Positions 50,989 to 60,727 of a stretch of DNA of 64,000 bases are shown one piece after another. The notes beneath the pieces are model-generated. The model was not told the DNA's origin, searched no databases, and saw only the letters and a program-made list of their open reading frames with translations. A program made the translations under genes and the position numbers. Where the stretch lies: positions 558,001-622,000 of the forward strand of contig NZ_JANDJO010000001.1 of NCBI RefSeq assembly GCF_024331145.1. The letters are read 5' to 3'. Origin of the DNA: Shimia sp. CNT1-13L.2 (GTDB taxonomy: Bacteria; Pseudomonadota; Alphaproteobacteria; Rhodobacterales; Rhodobacteraceae). Numbering within the stretch: the first letter of the stretch is position 1; every line of letters begins with the position of its first letter.

Positions 50989-51600
50989 TCAGCAGCACAA
51001 TTCCTTGATGCCACGCGCGATCTCGGGTTTGGCCGCAAGCGTATCGGCGGCGATGTCACGTGCGGTCTCCAAAAGCGCCTCGGGCGCAACCAGCCGGTCC
51101 ACAAGACCGAATTGCAGCGCTTCCTCGGCAAGGATCTTCTGCCCGCCCATCAGGATCAGCTTGGCACGGCTTGGTCCGATCAGCGCCGCCATGCGTTTCG
51201 GGTCCGACGGCTGAGGCAGGAAACCCAGCTTCATCACCGGATAGAAGAACTTGGCCGTAGGCACCGACAGACGCAGGTCACAGGCCAGCGCCATACCCAT
51301 CGCGCCGCCTGCCAGCGTGCCGTTCAGCGCGGCAATCGTCAGCCCCGGAAGCGCCGCGATATTGCCCGAGAGCCGCTCCCACACATCCGACGTCGCCAGA
51401 CCGGCGCGCGCCTCGTCAAGGTCGGCCCCTGCCGAGAACACCTTGCCTTTCCCCGTCAGGATCAAACCGCTTGCCTCCTGCGCGGCCTCGGCGATGTCGG
51501 CCAGTTCCGAAAGCATTGCATGGGTCAGTGAATTTGCCTTGTCCGGGCGGTTGATTGTGGCAATCCACAGCCCGTTTTCTTCCTTGGTCAGTTCGATCAT
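50989..51600 (-). CDS. Enoyl-CoA hydratase/isomerase family protein (short)
   Basis: A 203-residue crotonase-fold protein, 50-60 residues shorter than usual. The oxyanion-hole segments are present (KGKVFSAGADL and ALNGTLAGGAMGMALACDLRL). The Glu positions of classical hydratases are not clearly conserved, so an isomerase or hydrolase role is possible. Its ATG overlaps the stop of the SDR gene (ATGA). Confidence 0.8.
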   Translation of the reverse strand: MIELTKEENGLWIATINRPDKANSLTHAMLSELADIAEAAQEASGLILTGKGKVFSAGADLDEARAGLATSDVWERLSGNIAALPGLTIAALNGTLAGGAMGMALACDLRLSVPTAKFFYPVMKLGFLPQPSDPKRMAALIGPSRAKLILMGGQKILAEEALQFGLVDRLVAPEALLETARDIAADTLAAKPEIARGIKELCC

Positions 51601-52349
51601 GTCAGTCCAACTTGTTTGCGAATATCCTCATCCCGCAGCGAGATCTCGTCACCAAGCCAGGAATCGGCCTCGGGTCCGCACATCCACAAAAGGCACTTGG
51701 CGGGCCATTCCGGCGGGATGTGGTCGGACCAGTCCAGCTGGCTGACCGGGTTGATTCCGCTGGCCTTGATCTCGCGCTGCATCTCGGTGGCCACGGTTCC
51801 CGGGCTCAGGCCAATGGCGCGAATGCCCTTGTCGCGGGCTTCCTTGTCGACACAGCGGGTCAGCATGTTCACCGCCGCCTTCGAGGCACAATAGTGGCTC
51901 CAGGCTTCAACCGGTCCATGCGCGGCACCTGAACTGATGGTGAGGATGCTGCCTCCGCCGGCCTTCTCCATGATCGGCATCACGGCGCGCATCCCGTGGT
52001 AGACCCCCTTGAGGTTGATGTCGATCACCTGTCCCCAACCTTCGGGATCAGAGGCATCAAGGTGCGAAATCGGCTCGATCACGCCTGCGTTGTTGATCAG
52101 GATATCTGCACCTCCAAAGCGGGCGACGGCCGCCTGTACCGCAGCCTCGACCTGCCCATAGTCGGCGACATCACAGGCGACGGCCATCGCCTTGTCACCG
52201 ATTTCCGCCGCGATCCGCTCGATTGCCTCGGCGCCACGCGCCAGCAAAACGACGTTGGCCCCCGCATCGGCGAAAACATGCGCAGCACTTTCCCCGATCC
52301 CGCGGCTGGCGCCCGTGATCAAAACCGTTTTTCCAGTCAAATCCACCAT
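51597..52349 (-). CDS. Short-chain dehydrogenase/reductase
   Basis: A 250-residue classical SDR. NAD(P)-binding TGASRGIGESA (residues 12-22), structural NNAG at about 88, catalytic Ser in ILTISSGAAHG and Tyr-x3-Lys in YCASKAA (about residue 158). The substrate is unknown. The enoyl-CoA hydratase-like gene follows with a 4-bp overlap, so both may act on acyl-CoA or hydroxyacid intermediates. Confidence 0.9.
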   Translation of the reverse strand: MVDLTGKTVLITGASRGIGESAAHVFADAGANVVLLARGAEAIERIAAEIGDKAMAVACDVADYGQVEAAVQAAVARFGGADILINNAGVIEPISHLDASDPEGWGQVIDINLKGVYHGMRAVMPIMEKAGGGSILTISSGAAHGPVEAWSHYCASKAAVNMLTRCVDKEARDKGIRAIGLSPGTVATEMQREIKASGINPVSQLDWSDHIPPEWPAKCLLWMCGPEADSWLGDEISLRDEDIRKQVGLT

Positions 52350-52478
52350 ATCGTAACCTCCCTCCCTGAATTCTCTTCCTCTGGTAAACCGCGATCCCCC
52401 GGTCGTCCAGAGGTTGCCCCTTGACCCCGTCCTTCTGGAGTCCGAAGCTTAGGGAAACTTTCATCAGGGAAGAGACTC

Positions 52479-53984
52479 ATGAATTTCTTGAAAAACATGG
52501 GCTGGACGGTTCCGGCCACGCTCGCCATTTCCAGCACCACCGCTTTTGCAGACGTCACGCCCGAGGATGTCTGGGCCCTCTGGCAAGATTACCTCACCTC
52601 CTCCGGTTACGAGGTGTCGGCCGACACCTCGACCTCCGGCAACGTTCTGATTGTCGACAACCTGACCCTGTCGATGGATCACGGCGAGGACATGGGGGGC
52701 TTCAGTGCCCAGATGGGCACCATGACCTTCAGCGACAACAAGGACGGCACCGTGCAGATCGGCTTTGCCGACAACATGCCCCTCACCATGAGCATGACCG
52801 ACGGGGAAGAGCCGCTCGATCTATCGATGGTGGTGTCCTACATCGGTCTCGACATGGTGGCTTCGGGCGTACCGACCAACCAGAAATACGACTTTACCGC
52901 CGACAACATGAAACTCGCCCTGACCGAAGTGGTCGTGGATGGCGAAGCCGTTGAAAACGCAAGCTTCAGCATGGATTTCGCTGGCTCCAAGGGCACAAGC
53001 AGCCTCGCCATTGCAGGTGACATGATCGAAACCATGCAGGCTATGACGTCCGGCGCCATCACCTTTACCGGTGCCTTTTCCGAGCCGGGCGAAGGCAGCA
53101 TGAACGTCAGCGGCAACTTTGCCGATACGATGCTGTCCACGAGTGCCAGCCTTCCTATCACCGAAGAGCCAAGCTCGGATCCCCTTGCCATGTTCTATGG
53201 TGGCATGCAGGGCACCACCAAGTTCACCTCGGGCGTCTCGACCGTATCGCTGTCGGGGCAGGACAACGACGGACCCTTCCAGATGGACGTCAGCGCCGCG
53301 TCAAACGCGCTGGAATTCGATATGGACAGCGATCACATTCGCTATGACACCGGTGCCGAAAGTATCGCCATGACCATGTTCGGCGGCGGCATCCCCTTCC
53401 CGCTGTCCTTCGAGATGGCAAGCACCAGCACCAATTTCGAAATGCCGCTGTCGCGGACCGAAACCCCCGCCCCCTTCGCGCTTGGCGTAACCTTTGCAGA
53501 CCTTTCCGTTCCCGAAATGCTCTGGGGCATGATCGATCCGACCGGACAGTTGCCGCATGATCCGGCCACCGTGTCGATCAACATCGGTGGCACGGCCACA
53601 CTGTTCGGCGATCTGCTCTCCGAGGACGTGATGGAAAGCGATGACATTCCGGGCGAGGTCAACACCGTCACCGTCGAAAACCTGCTGCTGCGCATCGCCG
53701 GTGCGGAACTGACAGGCGCGGGTGCGGCGACGCTCGACAACACGGACCTCACCACCTTTGACGGCATGCCCCGTCCCGAAGGCAGCCTCTCGCTCAAACT
53801 GGTGGGCGGCAACAAGCTGCTCGACACGCTGGTTGGTATGGGTCTTGTCCCCGAAGATCAGGCAATGGGCGCACGCATGATGATGGGCCTCTTCGCGATC
53901 CCGACTGGCGACGACCAGCTTGAATCGACGCTGGAGATCAACGCCGAGGGCCACATCCTCGCCAACGGCCAGCGCATCCAGTAA
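52479..53984 (+). CDS. DUF2125-domain periplasmic protein
   Basis: A 501-residue exported protein with signal MNFLKNMGWTVPATLAISSTTAFA. The mature part has repeated beta-rich units of the DUF2125 type (for example TSSGYEVSADTSTSGNVLIVDNLTLSM and MDFAGSKGTSSLAIAG), and it is rich in Met, Thr and Asp. Function is unknown; AsmA-like envelope proteins share this strand pattern. Start chosen for the signal peptide and GGGAAGAG upstream. It ends in a terminator at 54008. Confidence 0.8.
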   Translation: MNFLKNMGWTVPATLAISSTTAFADVTPEDVWALWQDYLTSSGYEVSADTSTSGNVLIVDNLTLSMDHGEDMGGFSAQMGTMTFSDNKDGTVQIGFADNMPLTMSMTDGEEPLDLSMVVSYIGLDMVASGVPTNQKYDFTADNMKLALTEVVVDGEAVENASFSMDFAGSKGTSSLAIAGDMIETMQAMTSGAITFTGAFSEPGEGSMNVSGNFADTMLSTSASLPITEEPSSDPLAMFYGGMQGTTKFTSGVSTVSLSGQDNDGPFQMDVSAASNALEFDMDSDHIRYDTGAESIAMTMFGGGIPFPLSFEMASTSTNFEMPLSRTETPAPFALGVTFADLSVPEMLWGMIDPTGQLPHDPATVSINIGGTATLFGDLLSEDVMESDDIPGEVNTVTVENLLLRIAGAELTGAGAATLDNTDLTTFDGMPRPEGSLSLKLVGGNKLLDTLVGMGLVPEDQAMGARMMMGLFAIPTGDDQLESTLEINAEGHILANGQRIQ

Positions 53985-54007
53985 GCGCCACACGACTTGG
54001 ACCGATC

Positions 54008-54037
54008 GGGGCGGCACCATCACGGAGCCGCCCTTTT
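54008..54037 (+). terminator. Terminator of the DUF2125 gene
   Basis: GGGCGGC (54009-54015) pairs with GCCGCCC (54027-54033) around an 11-base loop, followed by TTTT. Confidence 0.8.
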
Positions 54038-54105
54038 CGTACCCGCGCACTTGCACCACTGGCAAGCACGGTCTACCTGATTAAGCAACAAAAGATGGGG
54101 CACTC

Positions 54106-55452
54106 ATGAGCGGACACTTGGAAAACCTGGCGCAGGCGATGCTTGAGGCGGCGAAAAAGGCCGGTGCAGACGCGGCCGACGCCATCGCCATTCGCGGCAC
54201 CTCTGTTTCGATCGACGTGCGCGGCGGGGCTCTTGAACAGGCCGAACGCTCAGAAGGGACCGATCTTGGCTTGCGAGTTTTCCTCGGGCAACGTCAGGCC
54301 AATGTTTCCGTCTCGGACACAAGCGCAGAGACCATCGCCACAATGGCGGAACGCGCCGTGGCAATGGCAAAGGTCGCGCCGGAAGATCCCCACATCGGAC
54401 TTGCCGATCCGGGCCAGCTTGCCACGGGTTGGGATCTGGAGGCGCTCGAACTTTACGACCCCACCCCGGAACCCGCAGCCGAAGCCCTTCAGCAAGACGC
54501 CGTAGAGGCCGAGGCCGCCGCGCAGGCCGTCGAAGGCGTCACGCAGGTGCAGGCCGCCAATGCAGGCTTTAGCAGCAGCGAGGTCTTCCTTGCGGCCACC
54601 AACGGGTTCGCGGGCGGCTATGCCAGAACAAGCCGCGGTCTTTCCTGCGTCGCCATCGCCGGCGAAGGGGACCGCATGGAACGCGATCACGACGGCGACG
54701 GGCGCACTTTTCAGTCCGACATGCGCGATGCCGCCGAGATTGGCCGTGCCGCAGGTGAACGGGCGGTGGCCCGTCTTGATGCCGTTCAACCGCCCACCGG
54801 CGCCTATCCGGTCCTGTTTGACGAGCGTATCTCGGCCTCTCTGGTCGGGCACCTTCTGGGGGCTGCCAACGGGGCCAGCATTGCGCGTGGCGCGTCATGG
54901 CTGCGCGACTCGTTGGGGGAACAAGTCCTTCCCAAGGGCCTGAGCATTCTGGAAGATCCGCACCGCCCACGCATCAGCGGCTCGCGCCCGTTCGATGCTG
55001 AAGGTCTTGCGACCCGCAAGCGCGCAATTGTCGAGGATGGCGTGTTGCAGGGCTGGACCCTCGATCTGGCAAACGCCCGCAAGCTCGGACTGAACCCGAC
55101 AGGCAACGCGGCGCGGGGTGTCTCTTCGCCCCCGTCGCCCTCAACCTGGAACATTGCCCTGACGCAGGGCGACAAATCCCGTGAAGACCTTTTGCGCGAC
55201 ATGGGCACCGGCCTTCTGGTAACCTCCCTGATCGGCTCCACGATCAACCCCAACACGGGCGATTATTCGCGCGGGGCGGCCGGGTTCTGGGTCGAAAACG
55301 GCGAGATTGCCCATGCGGTGAACGAATGCACCATCGCCGGCAACCTGCTTGAGATGCTGCGCGGCATCACCCCGGCCAACGACGCGAGGAGTTACCTGTC
55401 GCGCGTTGTGCCCTCGCTTCTGGTAGAAGGTCTGACCCTTGCCGGAAACTGA
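54106..55452 (+). CDS. pmbA: TldD/PmbA-family protein (TldE/PmbA-like)
   Basis: A 448-residue member of the TldD/PmbA peptidase family. It lacks the HExxH site of TldD, as PmbA/TldE subunits do. The DHDGDGRTFQSDMRDAAEIGR, VLFDERISASLVGHLLGAANGAS and TGLLVTSLIGSTINPNTGDYSRG blocks are typical. In E. coli TldD-TldE process microcin B17 and degrade unstructured peptides. No tldD is in the window. The following cysQ-like gene overlaps its end by 14 bp. Confidence 0.88.
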   Translation: MSGHLENLAQAMLEAAKKAGADAADAIAIRGTSVSIDVRGGALEQAERSEGTDLGLRVFLGQRQANVSVSDTSAETIATMAERAVAMAKVAPEDPHIGLADPGQLATGWDLEALELYDPTPEPAAEALQQDAVEAEAAAQAVEGVTQVQAANAGFSSSEVFLAATNGFAGGYARTSRGLSCVAIAGEGDRMERDHDGDGRTFQSDMRDAAEIGRAAGERAVARLDAVQPPTGAYPVLFDERISASLVGHLLGAANGASIARGASWLRDSLGEQVLPKGLSILEDPHRPRISGSRPFDAEGLATRKRAIVEDGVLQGWTLDLANARKLGLNPTGNAARGVSSPPSPSTWNIALTQGDKSREDLLRDMGTGLLVTSLIGSTINPNTGDYSRGAAGFWVENGEIAHAVNECTIAGNLLEMLRGITPANDARSYLSRVVPSLLVEGLTLAGN

Positions 55453-56236
55453 CCTCAAACTCCTGATCGAGGCCGCCGAGGAAGCGGGGCGCATTGCCCG
55501 CCGCTTCTCGGGGCCAGTTGCGCAAAGCTGGGATAAACCTGATGGCGCGGGGCCGGTGACCGAGGCCGATCTTGCCGTCAACGAAATGCTCGAACACGAA
55601 CTGCGGGCCGCGCGCCCCGACTATGGCTGGCTCAGCGAAGAATCCGCCGACAACCAGGACCGGCTCTCGGCAGAGCGCGTTTTCATCATCGATCCGATCG
55701 ACGGCACTCGTTCCTTCATCGAAGGGTCGAACACCTGGGCGCATTCTCTTGCCATCGCCGAGAAAGGCGAGGTGATCGCGGCAGCGATTTTCCTGCCGAT
55801 GCGCGACAAGCTGTATACGGCTGCGCGCGGCATGGGGGCGTTCCTCAACTATGAACGCATCCATCCCACCACCCGCGCCGACATCACGGGGGCCAGCGTG
55901 CTTGCCGCCCGCCCGACGATGGACCGCCAGCATTGGCGCAACGCGCCCCCAGCGATGGACCGCAGCCATCGCCCGTCGCTTGCCTATCGCACCGCCCTTG
56001 TGGCGCAGGGGCGCTATGACGCGATGTTCACGCTGCGCCCGACATGGGAATGGGACATTGCCGCAGGCGACCTGATCCTGCGCGAAGCAGGGGCCAGAAC
56101 CTCGGATCGTTTCGGGGCGCCATTGGTTTTCAACAACCGCGACCCGCGCCAGAAAGGCATGGTCGCGGCAGGTCAGGGCATTCATCCCAAGATCACCGAA
56201 GCCCTCGTGCCGGAAGACGCGGTTCCGCGCATTTAG
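55439..56236 (+). CDS. cysQ: Inositol-monophosphatase-family phosphatase (CysQ-like)
   Basis: A 265-residue lithium-sensitive metal phosphatase. The metal motifs are PVTEADLAVNEML, the DPIDGTRSF signature (Asp/Asp pair) and WDIAAGDLILREAGA near the C-terminus. Relatives are PAP phosphatase CysQ or inositol monophosphatase; the choice is not decided by these motifs. TTG start; AAGG lies upstream. It overlaps pmbA by 14 bp and its stop interleaves with that of the convergent amidotransferase. Confidence 0.87.
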   Translation: MPETDLKLLIEAAEEAGRIARRFSGPVAQSWDKPDGAGPVTEADLAVNEMLEHELRAARPDYGWLSEESADNQDRLSAERVFIIDPIDGTRSFIEGSNTWAHSLAIAEKGEVIAAAIFLPMRDKLYTAARGMGAFLNYERIHPTTRADITGASVLAARPTMDRQHWRNAPPAMDRSHRPSLAYRTALVAQGRYDAMFTLRPTWEWDIAAGDLILREAGARTSDRFGAPLVFNNRDPRQKGMVAAGQGIHPKITEALVPEDAVPRI

Positions 56237-56973
56237 GCAGTGGCATACCGCTGCACGAAGTTGCGCAGGATCACCTCTGGCGCATGAACATCGGCGGCAC
56301 GGCACATCGCCACCAGCTTGTCTGCGTCCTCGGGCGGGAAGTAACCGCGATGCTTGTAGATCCCGATCCGCACCTCGAAGCCGTCGCTGTCCGCCTCTGG
56401 GTGGAACTGGGTGGCATAGACGTTCTCGCCAAAGCGGATCATCTGGTAAGGGCAGGTCGGTGAACTGACAAGGTGCGCACAGCCTTCCGGCAGACGCTGC
56501 ACCGCTTCCTTGTGGCCAACAAAGGCCTGAAAATTCTCTGGAATACCCTGCATCAGGGGATCGCTTCGCCCATCGTCTGTCAGGCTGCAATCCGCAGTTC
56601 CGACTTCCTCGCCATAGTTGTCCTTGTTCACCACCTTCGACAGGTGATGGCCAAGGATACCGATCCCGTAACAACATCCCATGAACGGGAAATCCCGTTC
56701 GGTGATCTCGGGCATCAGGCTTAGCACCGCGTCTTCGATCTGCTTCTCGACAGGGGATTTCTTGTCGAGCGGATCACTCACACACCCCGGCCCTCCACCA
56801 ACGATCACGCCTGAATAGTCATCCAGCGACAGGTTATCGGGCAATGCCTCCTGATCCAGACGGATGCGCACCACGTTTTCTTCCTTCAGATCCCCCTTGC
56901 GCAGAAACGCCTGAAACTCGTCATCCGAGGCTTCGGTTTCCGGGCGCAGTTGCAGGATCAGGAATGGTTTCAT
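56233..56973 (-). CDS. Class I glutamine amidotransferase-like protein
   Basis: A 246-residue GATase1 domain with the nucleophile Cys in MGCCYGIGILG and the His/Glu pair in TQFHPEAD. It has no partner synthetase domain, so it is a stand-alone glutamine- or gamma-glutamyl-hydrolase-like protein related to YfeJ/GMP-synthase-like members. The substrate is unknown. Convergent with the cysQ-like gene and divergent from the waaA leader. Confidence 0.87.
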   Translation of the reverse strand: MKPFLILQLRPETEASDDEFQAFLRKGDLKEENVVRIRLDQEALPDNLSLDDYSGVIVGGGPGCVSDPLDKKSPVEKQIEDAVLSLMPEITERDFPFMGCCYGIGILGHHLSKVVNKDNYGEEVGTADCSLTDDGRSDPLMQGIPENFQAFVGHKEAVQRLPEGCAHLVSSPTCPYQMIRFGENVYATQFHPEADSDGFEVRIGIYKHRGYFPPEDADKLVAMCRAADVHAPEVILRNFVQRYATA

Positions 56974-57137
56974 CGTCGTGGCCTCATGGCAGTTCGCTTC
57001 CCGTCGAAGTGCCGTATCGCATGGCGTGCGTCAACCGTGCACACTGCCTGCGGCTTGCCGAAAATTGCCGCATCCCCCTCTCTTGTAGCCCACAGGCGAA
57101 ACCCCTAGTTTGCCTCAAGGCCCGACCGGAGACATCA

Positions 57138-57203
57138 ATGCACATTCGCTTTTCCGACACCTCATTTTGCTGCAGGGGCAGATGTATGGTGGGTACGGTA
57201 TGA
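57138..57203 (+). CDS. Possible 21-codon leader peptide of waaA
   Basis: GGAG lies 6 bases before this ATG, and the TGA at 57201-57203 overlaps the waaA start codon (ATGA). The peptide begins MHIRFSDTSF and contains CCRGRC. It could be a translation-coupling leader or a chance frame; no amino-acid run of the attenuator type is present. Confidence 0.3.
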   Translation: MHIRFSDTSFCCRGRCMVGTV

Positions 57204-58417
57204 CGCGGTCTCTTGGTCTCTCCGCCTACTTGGCCTTTGCACGCCGTCAGGCTAGCACGCTCGAGGCGATATCAGAACAACGCCCGGATGGCGGCTTGCT
57301 TTGGCTGCACTGCTCCGAGCCGGAACGTATCACCGCGCTGGCCCAACTTGGGTTGCGGTTGATCGGCCTGCGCGGCGGGCTTTCCCTGATGCTCAGCACC
57401 TCGCCCGGCACAAAACGCCCTGCCAATCTGCCGGACAAGGTGATCTGGCAGGAAGGACCGTCCGAGAACCCCGCCGACATCCGCCTGTTTCTCGATCACT
57501 GGAAACCGGATGCAAGCCTCTGGCTTGGCCCCTACCTGCGGCCGGCCCTGATTGATGCAGCCCATCGGCGCGACATTCCAACTATCCTTGCCGATGCCGA
57601 TCAGGTGATGATCGAAAACAGCCGCTGGCGGGTCATTCCCGATCCGGTCAAGGCAACGCTGGCGCATTTCAAGACGATCCTCGCAGGCTCTTCCGAAGCC
57701 TATGGCAGGCTGCGCCGCCTGTTTCCGACCGGCAACAAGGTCCAGAAAAGCGGGCCATTGCTCGAAGACTGCCCGGCGTTGCCCCATTCTGAAACCGATC
57801 TCGAAGACCTCTCGGAAACACTGTCCGGCCGTCCGCTCTGGCTCGCATCCCGGCTTCAGCTGACCGAGCTGCGCAGCATCCTTTCGGCACACCGGGCGGT
57901 CGGACGCCTGACGCACCGGATGTTGCTCGTCGTCATCCCCGACAACGCCGCCGACGCGCCAAGGTTCCTTGAGGCCATTCGCGAAGATGGCTGGCGCGTG
58001 GCCAGCTGGGATGATGGCGAATTCCCCGACACCAACACACAGGTTGTCCTGAGCGGTGATCCTCGTGAACGCGGGCTTTGGTATCGCGTTGCCCCTGTTA
58101 CTTTCTTGGGCAGTTCGCTGGCCCCGGGCCACGGAGGCCGAAACCCGTTTGAACCTGCCGCGCTTGGCTCGGCCGTGCTCTATGGACCGGGGGTGCGCCG
58201 CCATCTTGGCAGCTATACCCGCTTGGCCAAGGCCGGGGCGGCCCGTATTGTGCGCGACACCGACAGCCTTGCCACCGCCCTAAGCCACCTGACAGCGCCC
58301 GATCAGGCGGCGACAATGGCCCATGCGGGTTGGGAAACCGTTTCAGAGGGGGCCGAAGTGTCTGACCAGATCATCACGCTTGTGCAGGACACGCTGGACG
58401 AAAAGGGGCTGTCGTGA
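57200..58417 (+). CDS. waaA: 3-deoxy-D-manno-octulosonic acid (Kdo) transferase
   Basis: A 405-residue GT-B enzyme that adds Kdo to lipid A precursor at the inner membrane. N-terminal glycosyltransferase_N domain [17 protein letters not shown] and [12 protein letters not shown], then the donor domain with the conserved [21 protein letters not shown] block (about residues 310-330). It is slightly shorter than usual and lacks an obvious membrane anchor. The lpxK gene starts on the overlapping TGATG at its end, forming a lipid A operon. Confidence 0.92.
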   Translation: MTRSLGLSAYLAFARRQASTLEAISEQRPDGGLLWLHCSEPERITALAQLGLRLIGLRGGLSLMLSTSPGTKRPANLPDKVIWQEGPSENPADIRLFLDHWKPDASLWLGPYLRPALIDAAHRRDIPTILADADQVMIENSRWRVIPDPVKATLAHFKTILAGSSEAYGRLRRLFPTGNKVQKSGPLLEDCPALPHSETDLEDLSETLSGRPLWLASRLQLTELRSILSAHRAVGRLTHRMLLVVIPDNAADAPRFLEAIREDGWRVASWDDGEFPDTNTQVVLSGDPRERGLWYRVAPVTFLGSSLAPGHGGRNPFEPAALGSAVLYGPGVRRHLGSYTRLAKAGAARIVRDTDSLATALSHLTAPDQAATMAHAGWETVSEGAEVSDQIITLVQDTLDEKGLS

Positions 58418-59424
58418 TGCGCGCGCCTTCTTTCTGGGACACCACGCCCGACAAACCCGCCCTGCCCGCAAGGCTGCTCGCCCCGCTGGGCCAGCTCTAT
58501 GCCAGCCAGACGGCCAAACGCCTCGCGCGTGGCACCGGCACCGCCTATCGGGCCAAAGTGCCGGTGATCTGCATCGGCAACCTGAACGCGGGCGGCACAG
58601 GAAAGACACCCACCACCATCGCGATCGCTCAGCACCTGCAAGCTCGCGGACTGACCCCCCATGTCGTTTCGCGCGGGTATGGCGGCAGCCTGGAAGGGCC
58701 GGTTCAGGTTGTTGAACGCACCCACAGCGCGGCCGAGGTCGGGGACGAACCGCTGCTCCTGGCGGCATTCACACCGACATGGGTCGCCAAGGACCGCGCG
58801 GCAGGTGCCAAACAGGCCGAGGCTGCCGGTGCCGACGTGATCCTGATGGACGACGGCTTTCAAAACCCCGCCCTGCACAAGGATATGTCGATCATCGTGG
58901 TGGACGCCCACAAGGGGTTCGGCAATGGCCGCTGCCTGCCCGCCGGGCCGCTGCGAGAACCGGTTGAGGTTGGGCTGTCCCGTGCCGACGTGCTGCTCTC
59001 CATCGGTGCCCCCGATGCACAGGCGAAATTCGCCGACATCTGGGCAGACGCCATTCAACTGCCGCATACCACCGGGGCGCTCGAGCCGTTGCAGATGGGG
59101 ATGGACTGGACCGACATGCCCTATCTTGCCTTTGCCGGCATCGGGCATCCGGAGAAATTCTTCAACACGCTGCGCGGCCTTGGCGCGACGCTGATCCACG
59201 GCGAAGCATTGACCGACCACCAGCCCTTTACCCCGGCATTGCTGGCGCGTCTTGAAGCGGATGCACGCCGCCACGGTGCGCAGATGGTGACCACCGAAAA
59301 AGACGCCGTGCGCCTTCCCGAGGACTTTCGCCGCAAGGTCCTGACGCTGCCGGTCCGTCTTCAGATTTCGGATTGGTCCGCGATTGATGACTGTCTCAAC
59401 CGCATTCTGGAGGCGCGGGGCTAA
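58417..59424 (+). CDS. lpxK: Tetraacyldisaccharide 4'-kinase
   Basis: A 335-residue inner-membrane kinase that phosphorylates the lipid A disaccharide at the 4' position. The Walker A motif is [15 protein letters not shown] (residues 52-66), preceded by [27 protein letters not shown] and the terminal [10 protein letters not shown] are family hallmarks. ATG at 58417 overlaps the waaA stop (TGATG); GTG at 58414 is the alternative. A hairpin encloses its stop codon. Confidence 0.95.
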   Translation: MRAPSFWDTTPDKPALPARLLAPLGQLYASQTAKRLARGTGTAYRAKVPVICIGNLNAGGTGKTPTTIAIAQHLQARGLTPHVVSRGYGGSLEGPVQVVERTHSAAEVGDEPLLLAAFTPTWVAKDRAAGAKQAEAAGADVILMDDGFQNPALHKDMSIIVVDAHKGFGNGRCLPAGPLREPVEVGLSRADVLLSIGAPDAQAKFADIWADAIQLPHTTGALEPLQMGMDWTDMPYLAFAGIGHPEKFFNTLRGLGATLIHGEALTDHQPFTPALLARLEADARRHGAQMVTTEKDAVRLPEDFRRKVLTLPVRLQISDWSAIDDCLNRILEARG

Positions 59425-59433
59425 ACGCCCCGC
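59415..59433. terminator. Stop-codon hairpin at the end of lpxK
   Basis: GCGGGGC-TAAAC-GCCCCGC is a perfect 7-bp stem whose loop contains the lpxK stop. No U-run follows, so it may be a weak terminator or mRNA 3'-end protector between the convergent lpxK and dsbA-like genes. Confidence 0.4.
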
Positions 59434-59442
59434 CCTGTTCGC

Positions 59443-60129
59443 TTAGCCGCCCAGCTTGGCGTCGAGGATCTTCTTGAGATCCGCGTAGCTCATGTTCGAG
59501 TGCTTCTCGCCGTCGATGATCAGCGACGGGGTGCCCGAAATCTTGTCGGCATTGGTGTTCTTCTCCGACCATGCCACCAGCGCCTTTGCCTTGGCTTCGT
59601 CCTGCATGCAGGCTGTCAGGGCATCATCGCTCAGGCCAGCCAAACGGCCAATCTTGCGCAGTTCACCCGCGATGGTCACAGGGTCGCCCGAACGCACCCA
59701 ATCGCTCTGGCTGGACATCATCAGATCGGTCATGCCAAAGAAACGCTCCTGGCCACCACAACGGGCAACCATCGAGGCCCAGAGGCCAATGCGATCGAAA
59801 TACACGTCGCGGAAGACGAACTTGACCTTGCCGGTATCCACATAGTCCGCCTTCAGCGGTTTGAGCACACGCTCGTGGAAAGTCGCGCAGTGCGGACAGG
59901 TGAACGACGCGTATTCAACAAGTGTGATCGGCGCATCTTCGGCCCCCATCACCATCTCGGTCACGCCCGAGGTGTCGGTTGCATCGGTTGCGTCACTTGC
60001 AGTTTGGCTCGACTGCGCGATCTGGGTCTGCCCCACGGTGTCGGCGGTCTCTTTGCCCTGTGTCAGCCACCAGGCGCCACCGGCCACAACGGCCAGCGCA
60101 ACAACAACTACGGGAATGATGCGGGTCAT
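59443..60129 (-). CDS. DsbA-like thiol oxidoreductase with N-terminal anchor
   Basis: A 228-residue periplasmic thioredoxin-fold protein. An N-terminal hydrophobic segment (MTRIIPVVVVALAVVAGGAWWL) is followed by a Gln/Ser/Thr/Asp-rich linker. The active site is CPHC (Cys78-Cys81) in SFTCPHCATF, and cis-proline is in ISGTPSLIIDG. CPHC with an anchored linker matches DsbA/BdbD-type disulfide oxidases, so it probably introduces disulfides in secreted proteins. It is followed by a DciA-like gene 12 bp upstream. Confidence 0.9.
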   Translation of the reverse strand: MTRIIPVVVVALAVVAGGAWWLTQGKETADTVGQTQIAQSSQTASDATDATDTSGVTEMVMGAEDAPITLVEYASFTCPHCATFHERVLKPLKADYVDTGKVKFVFRDVYFDRIGLWASMVARCGGQERFFGMTDLMMSSQSDWVRSGDPVTIAGELRKIGRLAGLSDDALTACMQDEAKAKALVAWSEKNTNADKISGTPSLIIDGEKHSNMSYADLKKILDAKLGG

Positions 60130-60141
60130 CGCAAAACCTTT

Positions 60142-60684
60142 CTAGCGGTTCGTTTTCGTTAGGTAATTTCCAGCCAGCCGCTCTAGCGCCTGGCGCAGCC
60201 CCTCATCCTGCACCGAAGCCGCCATGTCGCTGGCTTCTTTCTGGATTTCTGGCTTGATCTCTTTCTTCGCCGCTTTCGGCCTATGGGCAAACTGGGCCTG
60301 CCCCTCTGCAAAGCCTGTCGCGGCCGTCTGCGTGATGCGCAACCGTGCAATCGCGTTATAGCCATAAACGGCGTTCACCTTGTCGCGCAGCTTTTCCTTC
60401 TGCATCTCCAGCATCGGGGCCTGGGCACCGGTGGTCAGCACCGTCAACGTCGCCCCAAGGCCCTGACGATTGTATTTCACATCCACCGGCTTGCAGATCG
60501 CGGCAGTGTCATCCCCCACGATTTCCGCCCAATGGGTCAGAACCCGCGTCACCGCGAAACCACGGCTTTCGCCTGCCTTGCGAATGGTTTCGCGAAGCAG
60601 TGAAGACGTTCGGGCAAAGCCTTTGGTCGTGGGGCGGCGCATATGATCTTGCATCCCTTGGTTTGGCGCTATTTTAGTGTCCAC
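60142..60684 (-). CDS. DciA-like (DUF721) protein
   Basis: A 180-residue protein with the DUF721 core (VLTHWAEIVGDDTAAICKPVDVKY, LTVLTTGAQAPMLEMQKEKLRDKVN) in the first 120 residues and a charged tail (KAAKKEIKPEIQKEAS). DUF721 proteins of the DciA group help load replicative helicase DnaB in bacteria lacking DnaC. It is divergent from mutY with only 43 bp between starts and sits 12 bp upstream of the DsbA-like gene. Confidence 0.85.
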   Translation of the reverse strand: MDTKIAPNQGMQDHMRRPTTKGFARTSSLLRETIRKAGESRGFAVTRVLTHWAEIVGDDTAAICKPVDVKYNRQGLGATLTVLTTGAQAPMLEMQKEKLRDKVNAVYGYNAIARLRITQTAATGFAEGQAQFAHRPKAAKKEIKPEIQKEASDMAASVQDEGLRQALERLAGNYLTKTNR

Positions 60685-60727
60685 GCGGCGCGGTGCCAGC
60701 GAAACCGACCAAGTGGAGAGATAAATC

